A DNA stretch of 64,000 bases from Coturnix japonica (lineage: Eukaryota; Chordata; Aves; Galliformes; Phasianidae). A program made the translations under genes and the position numbers. A model generated the notes under the pieces. It was not told the origin of the DNA and did no database searches. It was given only the letters and a program-made list of their open reading frames with translations. The stretch covers positions 558,001-622,000 of the forward strand of contig NC_029536.1 in assembly GCF_001577835.2 (NCBI RefSeq). The letters are read 5' to 3'. Of the stretch, positions 30,801-43,045 are shown piece by piece (positions within the stretch are counted from its first letter, which is position 1; every line of letters begins with the position of its first letter).

Positions 30801-33800
30801 GTCACCAAGGATCTGCGTTGCGGTGCCACGCGGGGGACAAGCAGCAAGCAGCAGAAGGTCAAAACTGCTCTAAAAATACATACGTGTCTGTGTGTGTTTT
30901 CGAGTCCCTGGCTTCATTATTCAACACACACACTGCTGTTTAAAAGGCAGAAGAGGCTGAGATTGAGCACAGGTAACCTTTAAGACCAACAGAAGGGCTT
31001 AATAAGGTTACATTGGGCCTCAAGGACCCCTGACATGCTGTTGGTTTGGCCTTTTGATAATTTACAAGGAAATAAATCTGTGAGTTATTGTTGGAAGCCC
31101 AATAGTTCATCCTCCCCTCCAGATCTTTGCGGCCCAGTAATCAGATGGAAACAGAATGTGCCAAAGGGAAACCGATGGCACTCGGAAAATTTGAAATCAT
31201 TTCCTTAACAATCAATGTGGAGATTTATTTCTCTGCGTAGATGGGAAGGAAAGTCAGTCCTGGGCTGTACGTCAGGGCCTATTTAACCACATCGTGTAAA
31301 ACCATTTTTACAACAAACATAAGTTTGAGTTATGTATGTTATTTTTTGCTAACTGTTTGCACATGGCTGGATTTCATTATGACAGAAGTGACTAACTGTG
31401 TAAGGTTATGCAAATGAAGTGCTTAATTAAGTAGGAGCCATATAAAATAAATCCCAGCTCAATGAAGTGCCCTCTGTTTTTCCTCTAAGTGTGGGTTGAT
31501 GCTGATCTCTGGTTCCTGGCTGGGAGATGTTCTACCTGAGGGGCTCCCCTGGGCCACCCCCACCCATCCCCATGAATACGATGCTCTGCAGGGCTGCCCA
31601 CCGTTCTCCTTTCTCCAGAACCCATTAATCACCCTTGAAGGCATCTCATACATTATCAGGCCCAGATGTTTCCCACTGTATGCTACAAATGTTAATTATC
31701 TCCTAATTACTTATTAGCAGAGGCTGGGCTGGCACAGATCACGGGCAAAACGCAGCCAAGTGCATTCAGTCCGCGGATGGCACTGCCTCAGCCGACGGCT
31801 TCTTCTGGCTGGGAGCTCATAGGAACCTCTCATTATTCCCCCCCCGCTTCCAAATATTTACTGAGGAATTCCAGGCAAGATCCAAGTGCTGTGATGGACC
31901 AGCAGGTGGACGGCTGCAGCATGTCAGTGTGGCTATTTGCAGCTGGGCAGAGCAGGAAAGGGCTTATAAGAGCCCTAGTGAGCATCCCTTCTGCAAGCAG
32001 CCCTTCCTCCTGCAGGGCTCTGCTCTGTGGTTGTGGCACAGGTCAGGAAGGTGTAACAGGACCTTTCTGGGTTGGGATGGGATGCAGGATGTGACGGTGT
32101 GCGGCCCCCGCTGCTGCCCAGCCTTTTCCTTGTGCTGCTGCTTTGTGAATCCTGATGCGTTTTGGCTGCTGCTTGTGTCTGATAGGTACTTTATTGGGAG
32201 ATTCATTGTCATCTGCGAGGATTAAAACCTGACAGCCTGAAATGATATTAGAAACTGAGGAGCTGAGGGTTTAGTGGGCTGGAGCCCAGTGCGTGTGGCA
32301 AGTGGTAACGTATTTCTTCTTGGCACTGCAGTCTTATTGATCGCTGTATAATACATGGGGCTTTGTGCATTTAATTCTATCAGCTGGAGATGATGGACGG
32401 GCACGTGGGCACCTTTAGGCTGGCAGCATGTTGTGCTTTATCCAAGCAGTCATCAGCCCACGTTGCTGCCATGCCCAAGCATTTATTTGCTCACTGCTCC
32501 ATGCAAGGGCCCCTGGAAGTGATGCAGGCAAAGCACAGATGCTTGGTTTGGGGCAGCCATGGCTTTCCCTGCTGCAATCCAATGTAAAGAGAGCTGTGTG
32601 AGAGAAGGTGCTCTAATAAAGGTCAATGTAAGGAGGTGAAAATAAACACAGGGCTGCACCTCTGCTCGTATAGGTTTGGTGTGAAGGATCCCAGACCACA
32701 TGGATGCTGGTAGTGGGTCTGCATCCTGCATCATATGGGCATCCCCAGAGCACACAGCAGCACTGCAGGGCTGGGTAATCCCATCCGGAGGTTTTCTGCT
32801 GGATGGTTTCACAAATAACTGTTTGCCATGAAATATTGGTTCTCATTCTGCATGAAAGGGCTGTTTTATTTCAATCTGTGGAAGAGAATGATGAAATCCA
32901 TTACATCCAGTACTCTGAGAGCATCTATAGAGCAGCTTCCGCCAGCTCATATATTTTCCCAGAGACCAATAACTCGGGGGCTCCGGGCTTTTGTACAACC
33001 TTTAATCTTCTGAAGTGCAGCATAATTTAGCTTAAAAAGTGGTTTGGTAAATTTCTGCCTTTTTTTTTTTAGCACTTTTAAGCTCTGCTGAGCAACGCTG
33101 GACCTCGTGGTGCAGAGAGGTGTTGTGCTCTGGGATAGGGAGAGCAGATGGGCACAGCTTTGCTATGGCCCTTCCAGGTTTGGAATGTGCTGTTGGGATT
33201 CAGACAAACCCCACAGGGCAAATCTGGTGTTGTTTGGTTCTTTATCTCCTGTTCTGTGGGTGGGAGGCACCGCAGTGTCCCCCAGGTTGGCTAATGGGGC
33301 AGCTGGTAACTGCAGGCTCATTTCACTTCCAATGCTCTTTTTATTTGAGCCCTCTTGTCAAGAGAAGATGCTGATTGTAATTCCTCGCTATAATGACAAC
33401 GGTGCACGTCCCAGTAGCACTGACCTAATTTACATCCAGTCTGGATGCCAAGAAGGTGTTTTTCTCCCATGTTTATAAAGAGAAACTGCTCAGAAAGAGT
33501 CACTGGGGAGGATTCCTTCCCCTCCCCTGTGTAGGGTGGCTGCAGAGGGACGCGGAGCCTCCCACTGGATGCATGGAAACCAACCAAACCCACCAGCAAA
33601 GAGGAAATGGAAGGCTTAGGAAGGGAGCTGGGAGAGTTAATTGGGGCGGGGGCTGCTCTTGCTTAGCTGTTAATTTGAATGTGGCATTGCACAGATGGGA
33701 GCGCAGCATCCAAGCTGCCGTGCAGCTCCCTTTGAAGCTCACTGAACACTTCAGCGTGCTAAGAAAAAAATAATCCTGCTGGCAGCTAATGGGATATTTG

Positions 33801-36800
33801 TTAAAAATGTTCCTGTGTGCAGAGTTGAGGTTTTTTTCCCCCTCTTTTTAATGATATTGCCTCACTTTTTCCCTTCTGGAGGTCCCTGTTTCAATTCCTG
33901 TGGCCATGGGGTGTTGTGCTGGGCTCTGCTCCCTCAGCATCCCATGTTCTCTTTGCAAGTGTTCTTTGTGGGCTCTGTGGAATGATTTAGGTCCCAAGCA
34001 AATCCTCCTCTCTGAGCACCCACTTCCATGTAGGGCTGACCCTGCATGGGCTACAGAGAACTCTTTTGCAAAGCAAAGCACCAGGCAGGGAGCAAAGCAG
34101 GCAGCTCATTTAATTTACTTTCCTCTCTATTCCGCAGGATTCCCAAGAGTGAAATTGGAAGGGCTTAAATGGTGGAAATAGCTTGTTTGGTGAAGTTACA
34201 GCCCCAAATTGAGGCCATCTGTGATGCTGCACAGTTCGTGCCATGCACTGCGTTCCCAAACAGTCTGCTGTGCTCCATCACTTCCCCGTGGCAGACGTGC
34301 TCTTATCACCACTCCTCATCTGCAGTGGTGCTCAATGGGGATGAGACAGTGCAGCAGTGGGGCTCTGTGCGTAGAGTTGGGGCTGTCTTGCACCTTGGCT
34401 GTCCATTGGATTGAACTAAGACTTCTGTGGAGGTTTAGAGCTCTTTATCAGAAGGCAGCGTTGATGGAGAGCTTGGGTGGGTGGGGGCTCTGAAAAGCAA
34501 TAATTTTCCATTGTCTTTCAGGCTGTGCTTGTGCTGAGCTCGCTGCTGGTGACCTTCCCACCCACAGAGTGCATTGCCTGGGAGCCCAGAGCCAGAAGAG
34601 CCTTTTGGGAATGTTTTGGACCTGATGAATCAAAGAACAATTCTCTGTTTAAGGAGCAGTTGCTGTGTTTTGCAAGCAGCCCTTTGTCGAGGTAATAGAA
34701 GTGCTTGGGTTCCATGTGGGGCTCCATCCTCCCCTCTGTGGGGCAGTGGCTGAGGTGGGATTTGGGTCTGTGGATGCCATAGAAACTCATAATGGATGAA
34801 GCTCTAATCCCGTGGAACACAGTAAGTGTGGGCTGGACGTTAGCAGCACTCATAGTTCAGGGACATCTACATCAAACAGCGCCTTTACAAATTGCTTTGC
34901 TACTCCTACAGACAAGTTTTCCTCTCTCTTTTATGTGCTCGTAGAAAGGGAATTTACCAGCTGTTGGCAACCCACATCAGATCATTCTAAACGAGTTATT
35001 CAAAATATCATTAAGGATCCTCAGCTCAGAGAAGGAAATAAAAACCCAAACCTGTAGCTTAAGGCTACATCCCTTGGAGGGATGCTGGTGTGGATGTGGT
35101 GATCTCGGGTCACTTTGGGAGCTGCCATTAGTCTGGGTCTGAGCTGCCCCAAAGCCATGGGTGGGGAGGAGGGAGGGAAGGAGAAACACAGACGCTGCTC
35201 CGACTCTTTGATAAGGGCTGGAAATGCCGACAGCCCACAGACTGCCCTGTTTCCATGGCAATAGGAGGATGCATCCAAAAGGACAAAGTTTGGAACCCTC
35301 CCACAGATGAGCTGGGATTTTGTTGTTGTAAGTCAATGACATATTATTGTGCCTTATTTTTGTAGCGATAATCTCCTGCCTTAATAGATTTCAGAACTTC
35401 TTACAAGCTTCTCGCAGGTCTATTTTTACCTCTATCTGGTGCAAAAAAACACACAAATGAGAGGAAGTCATAAGGGTGGGGGGGAAAATAAGGCCCAGAG
35501 TTGGGAGACAAATGTCAGAGAAGCTTTGATCCCCCCCCCAGCTGCAGCTCCAGTTGTATCAGTTTATAAGGATTAGATTTGCATATTCATTTCCTTTAAT
35601 TTGCTCTTTGGGGGCTGAAATCTAATAATTAATGAACAAAATCTTCCTGTGTGTGTGGAGGAAAACCTGGTTATGCAATAGAGATAATCAGACATAAATA
35701 ACCTGATGTGCTGGAGGAAAAGCAGCCTGAAATCACAGCATACAACAGCAGGTCCCGGCCAGGTTGGGGCTGTGTGGGGCTGTGGTAGGAGGCTCCCAGC
35801 AGCGTGAATCAAGCAATAAATCCCTTGTGTTCACCCTTAATTACATTTCCTTTAGGAACACAATAATTCACCTTCTTGTCTGCCATTTATCAGCAATTAA
35901 AGTTTCAGGCAGTGCAGTCAGTGGCGATGCAGCCATGTGGCCACTGTAGGGATGTAGTCCTACAGTCCAACCCATGGCATCCCCCCTCCCTGGCACCACC
36001 TCAGTGTTGTAGCACATCTCCCACCTCCAGGGCTATCCATGAGGATGCTCTTGGCTTGGCAGCACTGTTTGCTTTCTTCCCTCCCCCCCATATCTGGGTG
36101 CTCTTTACATCTGCTACGTCAAAGAGCTGTAATTACATATATTGTTGTCAGCAGCATATAAAGATTAAGTTGTCAGGAAGATAAAGCTGCCTGCAGGTGG
36201 GAGCCGTGTGGCACCAGGATTGCTTCTCTTGGGCTGTGCTGAACTGCAGAGCTCACAGAGTTCTGCTATAGCATTTCTGCCATCCTCCCCTGGCCCTTTA
36301 CTGAGCCACGAGCCCTGCTGAGGCTGCAATAATCAGTTCTCACCTCCCTGGCTCCACGAGCTTTATCTGCTCTCCAGGAACATTGTTGGTCCTTTGCTGC
36401 ATTGGAGATGAATGTCCCCTATCATGACTTTGAGAAGGAAAAGGTGCTGTTGGCTCTGGGTGCAGCTGCAGTCAGGGATGCCCCCGGTGCTGCTATGTGC
36501 TGGGGACTTGTTTGGGGGGTTGTTGGTACAAACGCTTCAGCCTGGTGCTGTGCTGATGTGGGGATTTGTTGCGCTGCAGCCAGTGCAGGAGGAATTAAGG
36601 CTATGTTCTCCACTATCAGCCGGTGGCAGGCTGGGAGCTGGCTCAGCTGCCAAGCTGATACATTTGGTCTTTTTCCCCCTTCTCGCCTTGATTTTGGTCT
36701 TGCAAACAAAGGCATCACTGATGTCCTTTAGTCCCACGAGCAGCTCAGGGCTGGGGCAGGCCAACAGAGAGGCCACAGCCCATGGGAACTCCTATCCAAC

Positions 36801-37328
36801 AAATGCCACACATCCTTCCTTACACAGAGTGCCTCTTATGCTCTGCCCTTCTCCATGCCCTTGGCTGATCCCAGGGCAGCCAGCAGAGCAGGACCCTTGG
36901 CTGGACATTCCTTTTCTTCCCAGACCTCAAACACAGCACATCTGGGGCAGCTGCTTTAGGGTACGGCTTTGGAAGGCTGCAGCCGCTGCTCTGAGCATCC
37001 TCCTGTGGGTATTTCCCATGAAAAGTGCTCCATTCCGCCTCGAGTTTGCCATTCCTTATAAATATTTTATGGCTCTTAAGTAAGAAAATGTTACACAGCC
37101 GTTAAGTGTGTTGGATGGCTCTTTAAGCCTCCAGTGTTTTAACACTAGGCGGTTTATCATTACTAATTCCTTTGGTAATTATGGTAGTAACAATGATCCG
37201 AGTGCTCTCATTCGGTTTTAATGGGGTGTATTGGAGAACTGTACTTTGGTGGTTGGTAGGATGCAGTCCTTTAGGGCAGGAGCATCACCAGGACAGCAGT
37301 ACAAGACAGAGGGCAAAGGAACAGCAGA
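27863..37328. other. Intergenic, no gene recognised
   Basis: About 9.5 kb of mainly AT-rich unique sequence. Visible items are a CpG-rich islet at 30715-30840, a smaller one at 29570-29660, octamers at 31408-31415 and 35577-35584, a short (GT)n near 30082, C-runs near 30636 and 35531, and an 8-bp inverted repeat at 35943-35966. TAATTA-type homeodomain words are frequent. No exon, RNA gene or element end was supported. Confidence 0.5.
30715..30840. promoter_or_regulatory. CpG-rich islet in gene desert
   Basis: About 13 CpGs by eye in some 125 bp, against a CpG-poor background. It includes CGCTCGCTGCGCACTCCGC. It may be an unmethylated enhancer or the relic of a promoter. No transcript structure is visible. 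Confidence 0.35.
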
Positions 37329-37446
37329 GTGGTTGTGTCACCATCCCCAGTGTGGGGATGTGGCACTGAGGGCTGTGGTTGTGGGCATGGTGGGATGGGG
37401 CTGGACTTGGGGATCTTAGAGATCCTTTCCAATGTTGTTCTATGGA
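37329..37446 (+). mobile_element. CR1 LINE, 3'-end fragment (+)
   Basis: The segment follows the CR1 3' end in order: GTCACCATCCC, GGATGTGGCACTGAG, GGGCTGGACTTGGGGATCTT, AGAGATCCTTTCCAATGTTG, then TTCTATGG in place of the usual ATTCTATGA end. It is about 118 bp, strongly diverged and 5'-truncated, so it is old and immobile. CR1 is the main LINE of birds and reptiles. Confidence 0.85.
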
Positions 37447-40400
37447 GGAGAGCGCTGCTCCCGGCCTGGCTGAGCATCACCCCCTCCCTCCATCCCCTCA
37501 GCACACCCTGTGCCTCTGCCTTTACAAGCACCCCAAGTGCTTTATCAGAGAGCTGTTTTGTTTTTTAACAAGTGAAGCAAGAGAGCAGGGGAGCGCGGCG
37601 CCGGGGCTGTGTTTGGCTGTGTAATGTTCATTTCATGCTCTGCAAGCAGTTGCCGTATTTAAATTGCAAATATTAGTAATGCTGTCAGACTTCAAGGGTG
37701 AATGTGACTTATTCATCCCAGCATGATTTGAGTTAAAATGCATAACTGGAGCTCAAGCAGACAAGTCACATTTTATTGCAAAAAAAAGACAAGACGATGG
37801 TGTCTGTATTAATGAAATTGCTCCAGATTGATTATTTCTCTTTTTGAGTGGTTTATCAGGGAAACAATTCTAATTCCTTAATAGATAGAGGAGCTGTCAT
37901 GTGCTTTTTGGCTGAGAGGCAAACCTGGCTCTGGTGCATATCAGCCCTGTAGCAGATCTCACAGTGGGCCTGTGCCATGGGTGACGATGCTTTTAGGCAC
38001 TGGTTTAGGAGCTCAGAGCCTGGGATTAAGGAGCAGCCCTGCAAAAGAACAGTGCTGTGCCTGCCCCATCCACGGTTAGAACCCAACTCATGCCATTCTC
38101 TGCTGCTGTGATGGAGGGTTTGCGCCAGCAATGCCAAATTTCACTGCAGGCTGCCAATTTCAGCCCATGTTCTGAGGCTCGGTTTGAATCCTTAACATCA
38201 GAGCTCAGTTTATTGAACTGCATTATCTGTTCCTAGCATCAGCTTCTGTAACAAAAAATTATATGTATGTACATATAAAGTTGTGCTTTCTTTTCTTTCC
38301 ACTAACACATTTAAAATAAATTCCATGATTAAAAATGTTAAGAGTTTAATTGTCTCCCCTATTGTGCCAAAGTTCAAAAGGAACATTTATCAGTCTCGAG
38401 TTTAGGCTGCGATTGATGTGTGCAGCTGAAAGCTTTTTAATTCACTCAACGGGAAACAATGAGCACAACTGATTAAATTTGAGCTGGTAATTTATTCACA
38501 AGCATCAGCATTTCACACCCTGTAAGAAAGTTTGCAACCACGGGGCCATGGGAGGTGGAATGGAGTGCTTGGTGTGGTTGGTGCCTATGGGAGTAGCCAT
38601 AGCCATACTGTGTTGGGATGGAGGGGATGTGCAATGCTTGGGGTGGGGACCCACAATGCTGCTGCTGGATGGAGTGGATGGGGAAGGCCCATTGTAATCC
38701 AGCCCCATAATGTGGTTTGCAATGTTTAGATTAGGCCAGAGAAATTGCATTACATGTTTGGACCTTTCGCTTCATTAATCTTGTTATTGCTGCGGCACTG
38801 AGGGTCCATTCAGACAAACATTTGGGAGCCTGCCCTGCACAGCCTTTGTTACCAAATGGGAGACGTGTCTCCCCATTCCAGCAGAACGTGTGTGACGACT
38901 GAGCAGAGTTTTGCTCTGCACGGAGGGCTCCAGGTGGGCAGCAGAGCAGCCCTGGGATGCTCATTCTACATGCACAGGCAGATAAATGATTTCCTCCTCT
39001 GTGGGCTACAGCAGAACTGCTCCAGGAGCTCACGCATGCTGCTCAGCATGGATTTGTTCCAGGCTGTCCCTCCCCCGGAATAAGTTTAATTGGTAGTTAG
39101 TAAAGATCCGAACAGATTTGGTGCCATATTTTTATATTAAAGGCAGAATGTTCTGTCACAGCATTTCCACCCCACACCCATAGGGCTGTTCCTCATCTCA
39201 GCTCAGCCCTGGGCTCGGATACACTGACATCACATCCAGCATAGCACTGCCTCGTGTTCGCTCTGTTCAAAACGTGCAGAGATTTTAAGGGCAGTTGGGA
39301 AATTTGAGCAGATTTCGCAGTAAAACTTTACAGTGTATTTCTGAATGATTCACCCCGGCTCTAACCTTAAAACCCCTTTATCTCTCATTACCAACACGCT
39401 CAGGTTGGTCGAATGCATTCCCTTTCCCTTCACCGAGCAATCTTTCCTTCACCTGCCCATTCACTTTTATTGTCCAATAAAGAAAAGGTCAAAGCCAACA
39501 TAATGAAGCTGACGGTAGTGCTGCATAAAACCACTCTTTCACCACCTGTAATTAGGGGTCGGTACCATGAACGCTGAACAAATACTCTTGCAAAGGTATT
39601 TCAGCAGTGTGTTATTGTATTTTAATGAGCAAAGCTTCTGAGGTGGCAGCAGTGCCTGCAATGAGCTGCTTTGCATGGGCCCTTCCTGAAGCTCTAATGG
39701 TTTGGGTAGAGAGTGAGGGGTGATGGGGATCACTGACATCCCTCAGACTCAGGTGTGGGTTGTTCCCTTTGCCCACCCTGGGGGGTTCTGCTCTGTGGGC
39801 CCCATTGCCCTGAGGGTCTCCAGTGAAGGATGCAGTGCACAGAGCTGAGTATGTTTGATGGCAATACCTACAAAATGAAACCCTTATCCATAAACACTCC
39901 TATACTGCTAACAGCAAAGCAAGCAATTGCTGACATGAAGGCTGTTCCGGACAGCATGCTGCATCCGTCTTAACAACTGAAACCATGCCAGCATGCTGAT
40001 ATCCTCTCTTCTTTGCCTCCTGCCCTCCCTCCGACCCATCAGGTGGGGATGCCCATGAGGAGCACTGCCAGCAGTTGGGTGGTGATGAGTTAAAGCTGTT
40101 TTATTCTGCCGTCACTCTTCCTGCTCCAGGGAAGACAAATGGTTCATTATATCGCCCATCATTTTCTCTGATGCCTGGCTGCCTCCCATAGAGATGTTGG
40201 GGCTGCACCATGGCACGTCATTACCATGATCTCTCAGAACAGACGTGGATAGCAGTATTTCCTATTTGGATGTGTTGATTCATGCCAGGGGCAAACCAGA
40301 GCGATCAATTTTTATTTTTCTTTAAAAACCGCCTATGTCGACAGACATAGCATGAGCAAATAAACCATAAAGTGCATCTTTCACCGGCTCAAGAGGAAAA

Positions 40401-42886
40401 GAAGAGAAAAATCCGTGGCTGCCAAAGGTTTTCCAGCAGTCAAACAGATCTAACGGTGGCGTCTTTCAAACCCACTTGAACAAATATGGGCACATCCATT
40501 GGGTCCGGGGCACCTCAGCCATATATGTGGATGTCTTCATGTGAGTTATTCTTGCTAAGTTAAGGGAAAACAACTATTGATGCTGCTTTTTGTAGCAGTC
40601 AAAACGCATATTCACAAATGGCTCCATGGACACTCCGTTCTTATCTGTGTTCCTGATGGTAAATAATGGCTTTCTCCGGGCTTTTAAGCATGTCTGCCCC
40701 TGGGAGTGAGGGTTGCAAATGGAAAACGGTTGCACTCATTGAATCTGTGGCCGCTGGGGGAGATGTCTGCAGATATTTCAGCAGAAAATATTTGGAAGGC
40801 ATACACTGGGACAAGGCATACACTGAGTATTCATTGTGGTGGCCATCAGGATCTGGTCTCCTCAAGGTAAATATTGAACTCATCTCCTCCTGAGCAATAT
40901 TGCCTTTCCAATCTATGAATTATGATGTTCAATTTAGCAGAAGCCTGTGTCTGTGCTACAGGCAGGGCAGAGCAGAACGTGAAGGGCAGAACGAAGCCCT
41001 CCAATGGAAGGTTTACCTTCCACAGCAAGGGAAAGGAAGGCTAAGGGAAAAAAAGCCATCAGAAAGCTTAGGGTGGATTTCTTTCCCCCTGAAAAGGCTT
41101 CATTTTCACTTAAAAGAATGACTCACTCCTGGCTGTATGTATGACTACACGTTGTTAAAATAATAGGGCTGGTGTTTCTAATGAAGTGATGGCTGGCTGT
41201 GCAAGGAAAACACTTGAGTTTTGATAGCAAAATCCTGATTACTTTAACTGGTACAAGTGAGTGAGAGTTCAGAACCTGCGCTGCACAAGTGGAGCACACC
41301 ATGGGGACCTCCAGCAGTGAAGAAATCAGTGTGGATTTGGTATTTTAAGTGGGATTTTGGTGTGTGCCCCATGCAGCGTAATGGGATGATGCCAACTCGC
41401 AGCCAATTGGAGGCCAACATCCACCAAAGCCTATGGATGGATCCCAGCCCTGTGCAGATCAAAGCACCTCTCCCAGCACCACAGCTGCTCTGTGTGCAGC
41501 CCCATGCAGCCCCCAGAGATCCCCTTTGGTTTCTCTGCTACATCGAATGAACAAAACACTTTGCCAGCTTGGAGAGAAACAACAATAAAAGTGATTAACA
41601 GCAGGGCCTGTTAAGACATAAAGAGCAAAGCGTGTTTTATTTTCTCGCTGGAGGTTATGTTATTCCTGTTGTTATTTTTAACTGTCTTCTCCCTGGCTGC
41701 TCGAGGGGAACTGGAAAAGCACACTTGAAATTAAGTGGAAATTGAGGTTCAGTTCAGGATGCTGCTCGAAGGGGCTGGGATGGCTGCAGCTGCTGCCTGC
41801 TCCCAACCACGTTACCTTCCAGAATGGTTCTTCCATAAATTGGTGCTTTATTTTGATGGGCAGGAGCCATTCCTGTTCACACACTTTCAATGTAATGTGG
41901 GAATTAGTAATTTGTAATAGTGGCTGAAATCACTTTCTAATACATAAAACATAAATACAGCAAGCACGAACAAATGAGCCATAACTCTCTCTAATGGAAA
42001 ACACTGCCTCCCTTCTTTTTATGGTGTATGGAAAAAATGGCCCCACTATTTTCGATCATTAATTTTGTATTGGCCCAAACCGTGGTGCTGCTGGTTTCCA
42101 AAGTACTTCTTGCAAAATAATGAGGCTATTTATTAGTACCAACGAGGCTGCACAGAAAGAACAGTTGAGATAGTTTCTATAGTAACTCTCTGCTAAAACA
42201 TTTGACATTCACCCCTGCTAAATCTGTTCTGCCGCCTTAATTGCGAGGCTCAGCCACAGAACCCGTGGTGGAGGCTTTGGGTTGAGGAGTCCCCATGCTA
42301 ATTTTTCTCCATCCATTACATGATCCATTTTAAGCCATAACCTCTATTCCTGGCAGCGATAGGGCTGGGCTGCTAATAGGGCAATGTCTCCATTTTGGTC
42401 AGTGCAGCCCTGGCAATGCCTCTCTGCTTTGTGCCGCTCAGTGCGCTCTGTCTAGTTGAGGACCTGGAGAAAGATGCATCTCCTCCTTTGGTCATGCTTC
42501 CCTTTGGCATAAATGCAATCCCAGACCCCCCCAGGCTGCCTGGGCTCAACACAGGCTCTCAAAACCCCAGTGAGGCTCAGCAAGAGAGGGAAAGGAGCTG
42601 GGCTTACGCAGTCCTGGTATCGCAGCGCTATGGAGAAGTAATTGTGTTGGGCCATTCAGTTACTTCCACAAATAAAGAAAAACACAATTATTCACATTCA
42701 CCAGTCGGATGCTCTGGGAAATAAGAACTAATTCTATTTTTTATACGCTGCTCTAGGAATGGTCTGTATTGACTTAGAAAACAATAAAAATCCCTGGCAG
42801 CCCATTTATGCATTCAAGCACAACAACCTGCCTGTAGGTTACTGCAGTGCCATGCGTGCTCCTTGCAGAGCAGAGCTCCTTTTGCC
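37447..42886. other. Intergenic, no gene recognised
   Basis: AT-rich unique sequence between the two CR1 fragments. A purine-rich stretch with GGATGG and GGGATGG words lies at 38540-38690. No exon, RNA gene or element was recognised; the open frames are short and lack splice or codon-bias support. Confidence 0.5.
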
Positions 42887-43045
42887 CTGGAAAAGCTCTA
42901 AGATCATCAGGTCCAACCATCAGCCCATCCCACCATGTCCATTAAACCACGTCCCCAAGTGCCACATCCACATGGTGCTTCAAGACCCCCTGGGGCAGTG
43001 ACTCCACCACTTCTTGGTGAGGAATCTTGTGCCAGTGCTTGGCCA
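42887..43045 (-). mobile_element. CR1 LINE, 3'-end fragment (-)
   Basis: The reverse complement of a CR1 3' region: on the + strand it reads GGAAAAGCTCTAAGATCATC, AGGTCCAACCATCAGCCCAT, CCATTAAACCACGTCCCCAA, GTGCCACATCCACATGGTGC, then GGGGCAGTGACTCCACCACTT and GTGCCAGTGCTTGGCC. The typical ATTCTATGA repeat end is missing. About 160 bp, 5'-truncated and diverged by scattered substitutions; clearly better preserved than the copy at 37.3 kb. Confidence 0.92.

Noticed and set aside
38150-38200. tRNA T-loop-like word GGTTTGAATCC
   Set aside because: The flanking bases do not pair into T or acceptor stems, and no D or anticodon arm fits upstream.
38540-38690. GGATGG-rich stretch considered as a CR1 or minisatellite
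   Set aside because: The words do not recur with a fixed period and do not follow the CR1 order.
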